Assembly: GCA_902825215.1 (NCBI GenBank)
Contig: LR782234.1
Span: 3,720,001-3,784,000, forward strand
Origin: Pseudomonas fluorescens
GTDB lineage: Bacteria; Pseudomonadota; Gammaproteobacteria; Pseudomonadales; Pseudomonadaceae
Direction: 5' to 3'
Length of the DNA: 64,000 bases
Shown: positions 9,155 to 18,622 of the stretch, in pieces
Numbering within the stretch: the stretch's first letter is position 1
Layout: each line of letters starts with the position of its first letter
The notes under the pieces: generated by a model
Told to the model about the DNA's origin: nothing
Database searches by the model: none
What the model saw: the letters and a program-made list of their open reading frames with translations, nothing else
Made by a program: the position numbers and the translations under genes

Positions 9155-10048
9155 ATGCAAGCCGAATTGATCGTCGATGCGCGCAACGCTGTGGGCGAAA
9201 GCCCGGTCTGGGTCGCCGAAGAAAACGCCCTGTACTGGGTGGACATTCCCAACGGCGGGCTGCAACGCTGGAGCGCCGCCAGCGGGCACGTGACGTCGTG
9301 GAAAGCGCCAGAAATGCTCGCCTGCATCAGCCGCCACCGCAGTGGCGGCTGGGTGGCCGGCATGGAAAGCGGTTTCTTTCGCCTGCATCCGCACAGCGAC
9401 GGCAGCCTCGACAGCGAATTGCTCGCCAGCGTCGAACACAGCCGCGCCGACATGCGCCTCAACGATGGTCGCTGCGACCGTCAAGGGCGTTTCTGGGCCG
9501 GCAGCATGGTGCTGAACATGGGCCTCAATGCGCCTGAAGGCCGGCTCTATCGCTACGGCGCCGGGCAGTCTGGCGTGATCGAAGCGCAACTCGACGGTTT
9601 CATCGTGCCCAACGGCCTCGGCTTCAGCCCGGACGGCAAGACCATGTACCTGTCGGACTCGCATCCCGACGTGCAACTGATCTGGGCGTTCGACTACGAC
9701 ACCGAGACCGGCACGCCGTCGAACCGCCGGGTGTTTGTCGACATGAACCACTTCCCCGGCCGCCCCGATGGCGCCGCTGTGGATGCCGAAGGTTGCTACT
9801 GGATCTGCGCCAACGATGCCGGCCTGATTCACCGCTTCGCCCCGGACGGTCGTCTGGATTTTTCACTGGAAGTGCCGGTGAAGAAACCGACCATGTGTGC
9901 CTTCGGCGGCAGCGACATGAGCACCCTGTTTGTCGCTTCGATTCGCCCCGGCGACGACCACGATCCGCAATCCCTGGCCGGTGGCGTGTTCGCCCTGAAG
10001 CCCGGCGTCAAAGGACTCGCCGAACCACAGTTCAACGATTTGCTTTAA
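9155..10048 (+). CDS. SMP-30/gluconolactonase-family lactonase (probable aldaro-lactone hydrolase)
   Basis: A 297-residue six-bladed propeller enzyme of the SMP-30/regucalcin family, which hydrolyses sugar lactones with a divalent metal. Family motifs visible are GESPVW near residue 14 (metal-binding Glu), RLNDGRCDRQGRFWAGS around 105-120, IVPNGLGFSPDG around 150 and RPDGAAVD near 205. A GAGG ribosome binding site precedes the ATG. Sitting 30 bases after udh, it most plausibly opens the galactaro- or glucaro-lactone that udh makes. The exact lactone is inferred from context. Confidence 0.88.
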   Translation: MQAELIVDARNAVGESPVWVAEENALYWVDIPNGGLQRWSAASGHVTSWKAPEMLACISRHRSGGWVAGMESGFFRLHPHSDGSLDSELLASVEHSRADMRLNDGRCDRQGRFWAGSMVLNMGLNAPEGRLYRYGAGQSGVIEAQLDGFIVPNGLGFSPDGKTMYLSDSHPDVQLIWAFDYDTETGTPSNRRVFVDMNHFPGRPDGAAVDAEGCYWICANDAGLIHRFAPDGRLDFSLEVPVKKPTMCAFGGSDMSTLFVASIRPGDDHDPQSLAGGVFALKPGVKGLAEPQFNDLL

Positions 10049-10108
10049 ACCCTCTGCTGCACCGCTGCGCCTTGAACACAAAAATAACAAGACTGGAGAC
10101 TCACCCCC

Positions 10109-11083
10109 ATGAACTTCAAACGCACCTTGCTCGCCGCTGCACTCCCGCTGATCTTCACCTTTGCCGGTACCGCTCAGGCGGAGATGAAACTGAAATTCGC
10201 CGACATTCACCCCGCCGGTTACCCCACCGTGGTGGCGGAAAAATCCATGGGCGATACCCTGACCAAGGAAACCAACGGCGAGCTGACTTTCCAGTACTTC
10301 CCGGGCGGTGTGCTGGGTTCGGAAAAGGAAGTCATCGAGCAGATGCAGGTCGGCGCGGTCCAGCTGTCGCGGGTCAGCCTGGGTATTGTTGGCCCAGTGG
10401 TGCCGGACGTGAACGTGTTCAACATGCCGTTCATTTTCCGCGATCAACAGCACATGCGTAACGTCATTGACGGGCCGGTGGGCGACGAGATCCTCGACAA
10501 GATCACCAACTCCGAATTCGGCCTGGTGGCCCTGGCCTGGATGGACGGCGGCACGCGCAACATCTACACCAAGAAACCGGTGCGCAAGCTCGAAGACCTC
10601 AAAGGCATGAAAATCCGCGTGCAAGGCAACCCGATGTTCATCGACATGATGAACGCCATGGGCGGCAACGGCATCGCCATGGACACCGGCGAGATCTTCA
10701 GCGCCCTGCAGACCGGGGTGATCGACGGCGCGGAAAACAACCCGCCGACCCTGCTCGAACACAACCACTTCCAGAACGCCAAGTTCTACAGCCTGACCGG
10801 TCACCTGATCCTGCCAGAGCCGATCGTGATGTCGAAAATGACCTGGGAAAAACTCACCCCGGATCAGCAGACCCTGGTCAAGAAAGCCGCCAAGGCTGCC
10901 CAGGCTGAAGAGCGCGTGCTGTGGGACAAGAAGTCCGCTGCTAGCGAAGAAAAACTCAAGGCCGCCGGCGTCGAGTTCATCACCGTCGACAAGAAACCCT
11001 TCTACGACGCCACCGCTCCGGTACGCGAGAAGTACGGCGCGAAATACGCTGACCTGATCAAGAAAATCGAAGCCGTTCAGTAA
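10109..11083 (+). CDS. TRAP transporter substrate-binding protein (DctP family), probably for uronates
   Basis: Periplasmic solute receptor of a tripartite TRAP transporter (324 residues). A signal peptide of about 24 residues ends at AGTAQA. The DctP fold is evident, including the conserved KIRVQGNPMF segment whose arginine binds the substrate carboxylate. SGEL-type and NNPPTLLEHNH hinge segments are also present. It is followed by the Q and M permease genes and preceded by udh and the lactonase, so an uronic acid is the likely cargo. A hairpin at 11117-11142, between this gene and the small permease gene, could allow higher expression of the receptor than of the permeases. Confidence 0.92.
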   Translation: MNFKRTLLAAALPLIFTFAGTAQAEMKLKFADIHPAGYPTVVAEKSMGDTLTKETNGELTFQYFPGGVLGSEKEVIEQMQVGAVQLSRVSLGIVGPVVPDVNVFNMPFIFRDQQHMRNVIDGPVGDEILDKITNSEFGLVALAWMDGGTRNIYTKKPVRKLEDLKGMKIRVQGNPMFIDMMNAMGGNGIAMDTGEIFSALQTGVIDGAENNPPTLLEHNHFQNAKFYSLTGHLILPEPIVMSKMTWEKLTPDQQTLVKKAAKAAQAEERVLWDKKSAASEEKLKAAGVEFITVDKKPFYDATAPVREKYGAKYADLIKKIEAVQ

Positions 11084-11116
11084 CGCCCTCGCTCCGTACT
11101 CATGAAAAAAAGGCCC

Positions 11117-11142
11117 GGCGCGCCTGCTGTTCGAGGCGCGCC
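11117..11142 (+). promoter_or_regulatory. GC-rich hairpin between dctP-type and dctQ-type genes
   Basis: A perfect nine-base stem (GGCGCGCCT / AGGCGCGCC) with an eight-base loop sits in the 77-base gap. It follows a run of seven A, not T, so it is not a classic terminator for the plus strand. It could protect the 3' end of a processed receptor mRNA or attenuate the permease genes; both are inference. Confidence 0.5.
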
Positions 11143-11160
11143 CGGTTACGGTGGAACCCG

Positions 11161-11688
11161 ATGAAGAATCTGCTGCTGCGTATCAACGACAAGATCTACA
11201 TGACGTGCATCTGGGTCGCCGGCCTGTCTGTCCTGGCAATCTCCCTGATGATCCCCTGGGGCGTATTCGCCCGCTACGTGCTCGGCACCGGCTCCAGTTG
11301 GCCGGAGCCCACGGCGATCCTTTTGATGATGGTGTTCACCTTCATCGGCGCCGCCGCCAGTTACCGCGCCGGTGCGCACATGGCCGTGGCCATGCTCACC
11401 GACCGCATGCCGCCGCAGCTGAAATCCGCCGCGGCGATTTTCTCCCAACTGCTGATGGCCGCGATCTGCATCTTCATGACCATTTGGGGCGCCAAGCTGT
11501 GCATGTCGACCTGGAACCAGTTCATGGCCGCCCTGCCTGATCTGCGGGTTGGCGTGACCTACCTGCCGATTCCCGTGGGCGGCTTGCTGACGCTGATTTT
11601 CGTGCTGGAAAAACTCTTGCTCGGTGACCAGAGCAAACGTCGGGTCGTGCAGTTCGACCTGGTTGAAGAAAGTGAAGGTACCGCTTAA
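11161..11688 (+). CDS. TRAP transporter small permease (DctQ family)
   Basis: A 175-residue integral membrane protein with four hydrophobic segments, the usual DctQ size and topology. The conserved WPEPTAI segment sits in the second helix region and RAGAHMAV between helices. It is the small membrane subunit that scaffolds the large DctM permease. Its stop codon overlaps the ATG of the next gene (TAATG), so the two permease subunits are coupled. Same operon as the receptor and the uronate enzymes. Confidence 0.9.
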   Translation: MKNLLLRINDKIYMTCIWVAGLSVLAISLMIPWGVFARYVLGTGSSWPEPTAILLMMVFTFIGAAASYRAGAHMAVAMLTDRMPPQLKSAAAIFSQLLMAAICIFMTIWGAKLCMSTWNQFMAALPDLRVGVTYLPIPVGGLLTLIFVLEKLLLGDQSKRRVVQFDLVEESEGTA

Positions 11689-12968
11689 TGGACGCTCTGA
11701 TTCTGCTGGGCAGTTTTATCGTATTGATCCTGATCGGCATGCCGGTCGCCTACGCGCTGGGCGCTGCGGCGCTGATCGGTGCGTGGTGGATCGACATTCC
11801 GTTCCAGGCGGTGATGATTCAGGTCGCCTCGGGGGTGAACAAGTTCTCCCTGCTTGCGATTCCGTTCTTCGTCCTGGCCGGGGCGATCATGGCCGAGGGC
11901 GGCATGTCGCGGCGCCTGGTGGCGTGTGCCGGCGTACTGGTGGGTTTCGTGCGCGGCGGCCTGTCACTGGTCAACATCGTCGCTTCGACGTTCTTCGGCG
12001 CGATCTCCGGCTCCTCGGTAGCGGATACCGCTTCGGTGGGTTCGGTGTTGATTCCGGAAATGGAACGCAAGGGCTATCCGCGGGACTTCTCCACTGCCGT
12101 GACCGTCAGCGGCTCGGTGCAAGCCCTGCTCACCCCGCCAAGCCATAACTCGGTGCTCTACTCGCTGGCTGCCGGCGGTACCGTGTCGATTGCCTCGCTG
12201 TTCATGGCCGGCATCGTCCCGGGCCTGATGATGAGCGCCTGCCTGATGGTGCTGTGCCTGATCTTCGCGAAAAAGCGCAACTACCCCAAGGGTGAAGTGA
12301 TCCCGATGCGCCAGGCGTTGAAAATCGTCGGCGAAGCGCTGTGGGGCATGATGGCCATGGTGATCATTCTCGGCGGTATCCTCTCGGGTATTTTCACCGC
12401 CACCGAATCGGCGGCCATCGCTGTGCTGTGGTCGTTCTTCGTGACCATGTTCATCTACCGCGACTACAAGTGGAGCGAACTGCCGAAACTGATGCACCGC
12501 ACCGTGCGGACGATTTCCATCGTAATGATCCTGATCGGTTTCGCCGCCAGCTTCGGCTACATCATGACCCTGATGCAGATCCCGGCGAAGATCACCACGA
12601 TGTTCCTGACCCTGTCGGACAACCGTTACGTGATCCTGATGTGCATCAACGTCATGCTGCTGTTGCTCGGCACGGTGATGGACATGGCGCCGTTGATCCT
12701 GATCCTTACGCCGATCCTGATGCCGGTGATTCTCGGGATCGGGGTCGACCCGGTGCAGTTCGGCATGATCATGCTGGTCAACCTGGGGATCGGATTGATA
12801 ACACCGCCGGTGGGAGCCGTGCTGTTCGTCGGTTCGGCGATAGGCAAAGTCAGCATCGAAAGCACCGTGAAAGCGCTGCTGCCGTTCTACGGCGTGCTGT
12901 TCCTGGTACTGCTGCTGGTGACCTACGTGCCGGCCATTTCCCTGTGGCTGCCGCATCTGGTGTTGTAA
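11688..12968 (+). CDS. TRAP transporter large permease (DctM family)
   Basis: The 426-residue, strongly hydrophobic transport subunit that moves the receptor-bound acid across the inner membrane with sodium. About twelve membrane segments are apparent. DctM family motifs include the early FFVLAGAIMAEGGMSRRLV segment, FFGAISGSSVADTASVGSVLIPEM, and LTPPSHNSVLYSLAAGG. The stop is followed within 10 bases by a strong terminator, which ends the uronate operon. Substrate is assigned only from gene context. Confidence 0.93.
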   Translation: MDALILLGSFIVLILIGMPVAYALGAAALIGAWWIDIPFQAVMIQVASGVNKFSLLAIPFFVLAGAIMAEGGMSRRLVACAGVLVGFVRGGLSLVNIVASTFFGAISGSSVADTASVGSVLIPEMERKGYPRDFSTAVTVSGSVQALLTPPSHNSVLYSLAAGGTVSIASLFMAGIVPGLMMSACLMVLCLIFAKKRNYPKGEVIPMRQALKIVGEALWGMMAMVIILGGILSGIFTATESAAIAVLWSFFVTMFIYRDYKWSELPKLMHRTVRTISIVMILIGFAASFGYIMTLMQIPAKITTMFLTLSDNRYVILMCINVMLLLLGTVMDMAPLILILTPILMPVILGIGVDPVQFGMIMLVNLGIGLITPPVGAVLFVGSAIGKVSIESTVKALLPFYGVLFLVLLLVTYVPAISLWLPHLVL

Positions 12969-12975
12969 ACCGCTG

Positions 12976-13008
12976 AACCCTCGCAGCCCGGGCCGGGCTG
13001 CGAGGGTT
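12976..13008. terminator. Strong terminator between the TRAP operon and the TSUP gene
   Basis: A perfect 15-base stem (AACCCTCGCAGCCCG and its complement) with a three-base loop, followed by TTTC. It lies between convergent genes and could serve both strands. Confidence 0.85.
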
Positions 13009-13013
13009 TCTCC

Positions 13014-13814
13014 TCAGGCCCGTAGCAACATGTACCCCGCCACCACCACGCAGACACTTGCAAACCCGAGCTGCAAGGCCCGCGCCGGCACCCGCGCACA
13101 GAGTTTGCGGCCGATGATCATGCCGACCACGCTGGCGATAATGAACGCCGCGCCCTGGCTGTCGATCCGCACGCCGGCGTGAAACGCGCCGATCACACCC
13201 ATCGCAGAAATCAGACTGATCACCATCAACGAGGTGGCGACAATGCCGCGCATCTGCACATCGGTGAGTTGCTTGAACGCCGGCACGATCAGAAAACCGC
13301 CACCGACCCCGAGCAAACCCGAAACCACCCCCGTAACCGCGCCCAACGCCGCCAGGGTCGCGGTGCATTTGGCGGTCCAGTCGAAGCGCCCGGTCTGCTC
13401 GTTGAGCATGCAGTTTTTCTGGCCCCAGCTGGCGTGACCGTGATCGCTCGGCCCCGCTTGCTGGCGCTCTTTTCTGAACATGCGCCAGGCGACCATGACC
13501 ATCAGCAGGCTGAACAGGATCATCAGCACCTTTTCCGGCAACTGATGCGCGAAATAGATCCCCAATGGCGAAAACACCGCCCCTAATGCTGCGATCAGCA
13601 GCGCCGCGCGATACCGCACCAGGCCGTGGCGCAAGCCATCGATAGCGCCGACTGCCGCCGCGCTGCCCACCGCAAACAACGCCACCGGCGCCGCTTGCGT
13701 CATGCTCCAGCCGAGGCCAAGCACCAGCGCTGGCACCGCAAGAATACCGCCGCCAGCGCCGGTCAAACCCAGCACCAGGCCCATCACCACGCCAAACACA
13801 CTTGCCAGCCACAT
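13014..13814 (-). CDS. TauE/SafE (TSUP) family membrane exporter, probable sulfite/sulfur-anion exporter
   Basis: A 266-residue polytopic membrane protein with two related halves, each bearing the TSUP glycine-rich helix (GLTGAGGGILAVPALVLG near residue 20 and GLLGVGGGFLIVPAFKQL near residue 170). TSUP proteins export sulfite, sulfoacetate and similar anions. It ends the minus-strand operon after the SQR-like gene, with a nine-base gap. This matches the layout of BigR-controlled sulfide detoxification operons, where such a protein removes sulfite. The direction and ion are inferred from context. Confidence 0.88.
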   Translation of the reverse strand: MWLASVFGVVMGLVLGLTGAGGGILAVPALVLGLGWSMTQAAPVALFAVGSAAAVGAIDGLRHGLVRYRAALLIAALGAVFSPLGIYFAHQLPEKVLMILFSLLMVMVAWRMFRKERQQAGPSDHGHASWGQKNCMLNEQTGRFDWTAKCTATLAALGAVTGVVSGLLGVGGGFLIVPAFKQLTDVQMRGIVATSLMVISLISAMGVIGAFHAGVRIDSQGAAFIIASVVGMIIGRKLCARVPARALQLGFASVCVVVAGYMLLRA

Positions 13815-13823
13815 AAGGTTTTC

Positions 13824-15068
13824 TCAGTCGACTCTGGACAGGCGGGTCAGCCATTCGCGGCCCTTGAGCATGCCGTTCCAGTAGAACCACGGCAGCAGCG
13901 TTGCCTTGAGCCACCACGCCGAGCGGCGCGCAACGGTCGGGTCGAGGGCAAAGGTCGGCAGCAGTTTTGCGCCATAGCCAAACTCGGCCAGAATCACCTT
14001 GCCCTTCTCCACCGTCAGCGGGCAGGAACCGTAGCCGTCGTACTTCAGCGGCAGCGCTTGTTGCTGACGCGAGGCCAACAGATTTTTTGCGACCACCACG
14101 ACTTGCTTGCGCACCGCCGCAGCGGTTTTCGCGTTGCTGGTGCCGCAGACATCACCCAAGGCAAACACCTCGGGAAAGCGTGGATGTTGCAGGCTGTGCG
14201 GATCGACTTCGCACCAGCCAGCGGCGTCGGCCAGCGCACTGTGCGCGATGAAATCCGGCGAAACCTGCGGCGGCACGACATGCAGCAAGTCGAAGGTTTT
14301 CGCCACGCGGCTGACGTTGCCCTCGGCATCCTTGACCTCGAACCACGCGGTTTGCGCCGGGCCGTCGACTTTCACCAGATTGGAGTTGAAGGCCAGTTGT
14401 GCGTTGTATTTTTCGATGTATTTCATCAACGGCGGCACGAACGTCGCCACACCGAACAGCGCGGCTCCGGCCAGATTGAATTCGACCTCGATGTTGTTCA
14501 GCACTGCGTTTTTACGCCAGTGATCGCAAGACAGGTACAAGGCTTTTTGTGGCGCGCCCGCGCACTTGATCGGCATCGCCGGTTGGGTGAACAGCGCCCG
14601 GCCATCGCGCAGTTTCTGCACCTGATCCCAGGTGTATTGCGCGTGCTGATAGCTGTAGTTGGAGGTCACGCCGTACTGGCCGAGACTGTCCTGCAGGCCT
14701 TCGATCTTTTCCCAGGCCAGGCGCAGGCCGGGGCAGACGATCAGGTTCTGATAGCTGACGGTGCGTTGATCGTTAAGGGTGAGTTGGCGTTGCTCGGGAT
14801 TGATCGCGGTGACCGCCGCTTGCACCCACTGCGCTTGCCGGGGCATGACGTTGCTCATCGGGCGGACGCTGTCCTTGACGTCGAAAGCGCCGCCGCCGAC
14901 CAGCGTCCACGCGGGCTGGTAATAGTGATGGCTGCTCGGTTCGATCACGATGATGTTCAGCGCCGGATCGCGCTTGAGCAGGCTGGCGACCAGCGCAATC
15001 CCGGCCGAACCGCCACCGATGACCACGATATCGGCACTGATGGATGGGCCCCAGTGTTGATCGTTCAT
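13824..15068 (-). CDS. sqr: Sulfide:quinone oxidoreductase-like FAD flavoprotein
   Basis: A 414-residue pyridine-nucleotide-disulfide-type flavoprotein. It has an N-terminal FAD motif GGGSAG (residues 18-23), and cysteines at 112 (VCPGL), 169 (PIKCAGAPQK) and 308 (GDVCGTSN). The KCAGAPQK and GDVCGTSN contexts match the redox cysteine pair of SQOR-type sulfide:quinone oxidoreductases. These enzymes oxidise sulfide to persulfide and pass electrons to the quinone pool. I start at the ATG giving MNDQHWGPS, which has AAAGGAAC upstream; the longer frame has no better site. Operon with the TSUP exporter, next to a BigR-like repressor. Confidence 0.87.
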   Translation of the reverse strand: MNDQHWGPSISADIVVIGGGSAGIALVASLLKRDPALNIIVIEPSSHHYYQPAWTLVGGGAFDVKDSVRPMSNVMPRQAQWVQAAVTAINPEQRQLTLNDQRTVSYQNLIVCPGLRLAWEKIEGLQDSLGQYGVTSNYSYQHAQYTWDQVQKLRDGRALFTQPAMPIKCAGAPQKALYLSCDHWRKNAVLNNIEVEFNLAGAALFGVATFVPPLMKYIEKYNAQLAFNSNLVKVDGPAQTAWFEVKDAEGNVSRVAKTFDLLHVVPPQVSPDFIAHSALADAAGWCEVDPHSLQHPRFPEVFALGDVCGTSNAKTAAAVRKQVVVVAKNLLASRQQQALPLKYDGYGSCPLTVEKGKVILAEFGYGAKLLPTFALDPTVARRSAWWLKATLLPWFYWNGMLKGREWLTRLSRVD

Positions 15069-15121
15069 TGCTTGTTCCTTTTGCTGCACGCAAGGATTTG
15101 TTCGGGTCAAACCAAAGAACC

Positions 15122-15210
15122 TGTGGGAGCTGGCTTGCCAGCGATAGCGGTGTGTCAGTCACATAAATGTTGGCTGATAAGCCCTCATCGCTGGCAAGCC
15201 AGCTCCCACA
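15122..15210. repeat. Class B REPIN-like inverted repeat (TGTGGGAGCTGGCTTGCCAG type)
   Basis: Opposed 24-base arms at 15122 and 15187 with a loop holding GGTGTGTCAGTCACATAAATGT. It sits between the bigR-like gene and the SQR gene, so those two may be transcribed separately or with attenuation. Confidence 0.88.
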
Positions 15211-15235
15211 GGGTAAGTAGTGTTCTCGCTGGCAT

Positions 15236-15583
15236 TTATTGATGGCCCAGAGTTTTGAGCACCGCCCCGCAATAAAGCCCGGACAGGGTCTTCATCACCT
15301 GGATCACTTCGTGACTGGCGAGGCCGTAAAAGATGTACTTGCCTTCTCGGCGGGTCGCGACGAGCCCTTCGTCACGCAGGATGCCCAGTTGCTGGGACAG
15401 CGTCGGCTGGCGTACGCCGGTCATGGTTTCGAGTTCGCCGACGTTGCGTTCGCCCTGGGTCAGTTGACAGAGGATCAACAGACGATCCTCATTGGCCAGT
15501 GCCTTGAGCAGCGCGCAGGCCTTGGAGGCCGAGGCGCGCAGTTGGGCGACTTCACATTCGGTCAGACTGGATTGCATTTGCAC
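15236..15583 (-). CDS. bigR: ArsR-family persulfide-sensing repressor (BigR/SqrR-like)
   Basis: A 115-residue winged-helix ArsR-family protein. The recognition helix is around residues 56-72 (GVRQPTLSQQLGILRDEGL) and the wing around VATRREGKYIFYGL. It lacks the metal-binding ELCVCDL motif. It has cysteines at 39 and 105, 66 residues apart, the same spacing as the redox pair of BigR. In that family a di- or tetrasulfide bridge between the two cysteines relieves repression. It is divergent from the persulfide-dioxygenase-like gene and upstream of the SQR and exporter genes, the expected regulon. Confidence 0.87.
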   Translation of the reverse strand: MQMQSSLTECEVAQLRASASKACALLKALANEDRLLILCQLTQGERNVGELETMTGVRQPTLSQQLGILRDEGLVATRREGKYIFYGLASHEVIQVMKTLSGLYCGAVLKTLGHQ

Positions 15584-15668
15584 GAGGCCTTGAAGGTCAC
15601 TTAAGCTGCGAACATTATGTTTTTAGATAAAGTGTTGCAACCCATTTTCCTTGTTCAGGTTGGTGTCC
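15584..15668. promoter_or_regulatory. Divergent promoter region of the sulfide module
   Basis: The 85 bases between the repressor and the metallo-hydrolase contain an AT-rich patch at about 15609-15640 (CATTATGTTTTTAGATAAAG). An AT-rich operator here would fit what is known of BigR-type repressors, but the dyad symmetry is weak (about half of positions), so the operator is only a candidate. Confidence 0.4.
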
Positions 15669-16532
15669 ATGCCCGCGCAGATTGAAGCTTTCCTCGACCC
15701 CGCCTCTTCGACCTGTAGCTACGTGGTCTTCGAAGTCGACGGCGGCCAATGCGCTATCGTCGACCCGGTACTCGATTACGACGGTGCCGCCGGGCGCACC
15801 GGCACCGTGCAGGCGGACAGGATCATTGCGTTTGTCGAGGCGCATCGATTGCAAGTGCAATGGCTGCTGGAAACCCATGCCCACGCCGATCACCTCTCCG
15901 CTGCGCCGTATCTGCGGCAGAAGCTGGGTGGGAAAATCGCCATCGGTGCCTCGATCAGCCAGGTGCAGAACGTGTTCAAGACGCTGTTCAATCTGGAGCC
16001 GGAATTCTGCGTGGATGGCTCGCAGTTCGACCATCTGTTCGCGCCGAACGAGTCATTCCACATCGGCAATCTCAAAGCCACCGCCCTGCATGTGCCCGGC
16101 CACACCCCGGCCGACATGGCCTATCTGATCGACGGCGAGCAGATTCTGGTCGGCGACACGCTGTTCATGCCCGATGTCGGCACGGCGCGCTGTGACTTCC
16201 CCGGCGGCAACGCCCATCAGCTGTTCGCTTCGATTCAGAAACTGCTGGCCTTCCCCGCCAGCGTAAAACTCTATGTTTGCCACGACTACCCGCCAGAAGG
16301 CCGCCAATCACATTGCCAGACTACGGTCGGCGAGCAGCGTAAAAGCAATATCCATGTGCATGACGGCATCGACGAAGCGACGTTTGTCGAAATGCGCACC
16401 CGGCGCGATGCCGGCCTGGGTATGCCGACGCTGTTGTTGCCGGCCATTCAGGTGAACGTGCGCGCGGGGAATCTGCCGGCGGCGGAAGACAATGGCGTGG
16501 TGTACCTGAAGATTCCGCTCAACAAGCTTTGA
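15669..16532 (+). CDS. blh: MBL-fold persulfide dioxygenase-like hydrolase (Blh/ETHE1 family)
   Basis: A 287-residue metallo-beta-lactamase-fold protein. Iron/zinc ligands are visible: THAHADH at residues 69-75, VPGHTPADM, GDTLFMPDVGTARCDFPGG, and VCHDYPP. The mononuclear-iron persulfide dioxygenases (ETHE1/PDO) and Blh of the bigR operon share this arrangement and oxidise glutathione persulfide to sulfite. The start is the ATG giving MPAQIEAFLD; a TTG-started frame begins 18 bases earlier. It is divergent from the repressor and completes a sulfide to persulfide to sulfite pathway with the SQR and TSUP genes. Confidence 0.88.
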   Translation: MPAQIEAFLDPASSTCSYVVFEVDGGQCAIVDPVLDYDGAAGRTGTVQADRIIAFVEAHRLQVQWLLETHAHADHLSAAPYLRQKLGGKIAIGASISQVQNVFKTLFNLEPEFCVDGSQFDHLFAPNESFHIGNLKATALHVPGHTPADMAYLIDGEQILVGDTLFMPDVGTARCDFPGGNAHQLFASIQKLLAFPASVKLYVCHDYPPEGRQSHCQTTVGEQRKSNIHVHDGIDEATFVEMRTRRDAGLGMPTLLLPAIQVNVRAGNLPAAEDNGVVYLKIPLNKL

Positions 16533-16553
16533 TCCTGGTCAGGCACCGAAGTT

Positions 16554-16665
16554 GATCGTTCCCACGCTCCGCGTGGGAATGCCGCCAGGGACGCTCCGCG
16601 TTCCGCCTCAGGAAGTGACGCAGAGCGTCACGGGATGCATTCCCACGCGGAGCGTGGGAACGATC
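16554..16665. repeat. Class C inverted-repeat element
   Basis: Same architecture as at 2667: GATCGTTCCCACGCTCCGCG arm, inner GGGACGCTC pair, mirrored right arm. It separates the hydrolase gene from the opposing bkdR. Confidence 0.88.
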
Positions 16666-16711
16666 GGCCTCAGCAGGTCGGGTCGTAGGGATCAGGCCAG
16701 ATCAGATCACG

Positions 16712-17200
16712 TTATGCGCCCAGGGTCAGGCCGTTGGCGGGCAATGGCAACGCGGTTTTATAGCGCACCTGCTTCAGGGCGAAACTCGAGCGAATGTTCG
16801 CCACCCCCGGCACTTTGGTCAGAAAATCCATCATGAAGCGCTCCAGCGACTGGATCGTCGGCACCAGCACCCGGATCAGATAGTCCGGGTCGCCGGCCAT
16901 CAGGTAGCACTCCATCACTTCCGGACGATCGGAGATGGCTTCCTCGAAATGCTGCAGCGCTTCTTCGACCTGTTTTTCCAGGCTGACGTGGATGAACACG
17001 TTCACATGCAGCCCCAGCAGGTCGGCATCCAGCAGCGTCACCTGCTCGCGGATCAGCCCCAGTTCTTCCATGGCCTTGACCCGGTTGAAGCATGGCGTCG
17101 GCGACAGATTCACCGAGCGGGCGAGGTCGGCGTTGGTGATCCGCGCATTCTCCTGAAGGCTGTTGAGAATGCCGATGTCGGTACGGTCCAGTTTGCGCAT
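16712..17200 (-). CDS. bkdR: Lrp/AsnC-family activator of the branched-chain keto acid dehydrogenase operon (BkdR)
   Basis: A 162-residue Lrp-type regulator with an N-terminal helix-turn-helix ([20 protein letters not shown], residues about 30-50) and a C-terminal ligand-binding RAM domain ([20 protein letters not shown]). The N-terminus [16 protein letters not shown] is characteristic of Pseudomonas BkdR. In P. putida, BkdR activates the bkd operon in response to branched-chain amino acids. It is divergent from bkdA1, as in that species. Confidence 0.93.
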   Translation of the reverse strand: MRKLDRTDIGILNSLQENARITNADLARSVNLSPTPCFNRVKAMEELGLIREQVTLLDADLLGLHVNVFIHVSLEKQVEEALQHFEEAISDRPEVMECYLMAGDPDYLIRVLVPTIQSLERFMMDFLTKVPGVANIRSSFALKQVRYKTALPLPANGLTLGA

Positions 17201-18621
<1,421 letters not shown>

Positions 18622-18622
18622 G

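Noticed and set aside
8288..9832. Long minus-strand open frame of 514 residues over udh and the lactonase
   Set aside because: It is antisense to two well-supported genes, has no ribosome binding site, and its translation (His/Gly/Val-rich, low complexity) resembles the shadow frames common in high-GC DNA.
13626..15242. Plus-strand open frame of 538 residues across the TSUP and SQR genes
   Set aside because: Antisense to two genes with clear family motifs; composition is rich in Arg, His and Gln, and it runs into repeat arms at its end.
15613..15634. BigR operator CATTATGTTTTTAGATAAAG...
   Set aside because: Only about half of the positions obey dyad symmetry, so I list it as an AT-rich patch and not as a defined operator.
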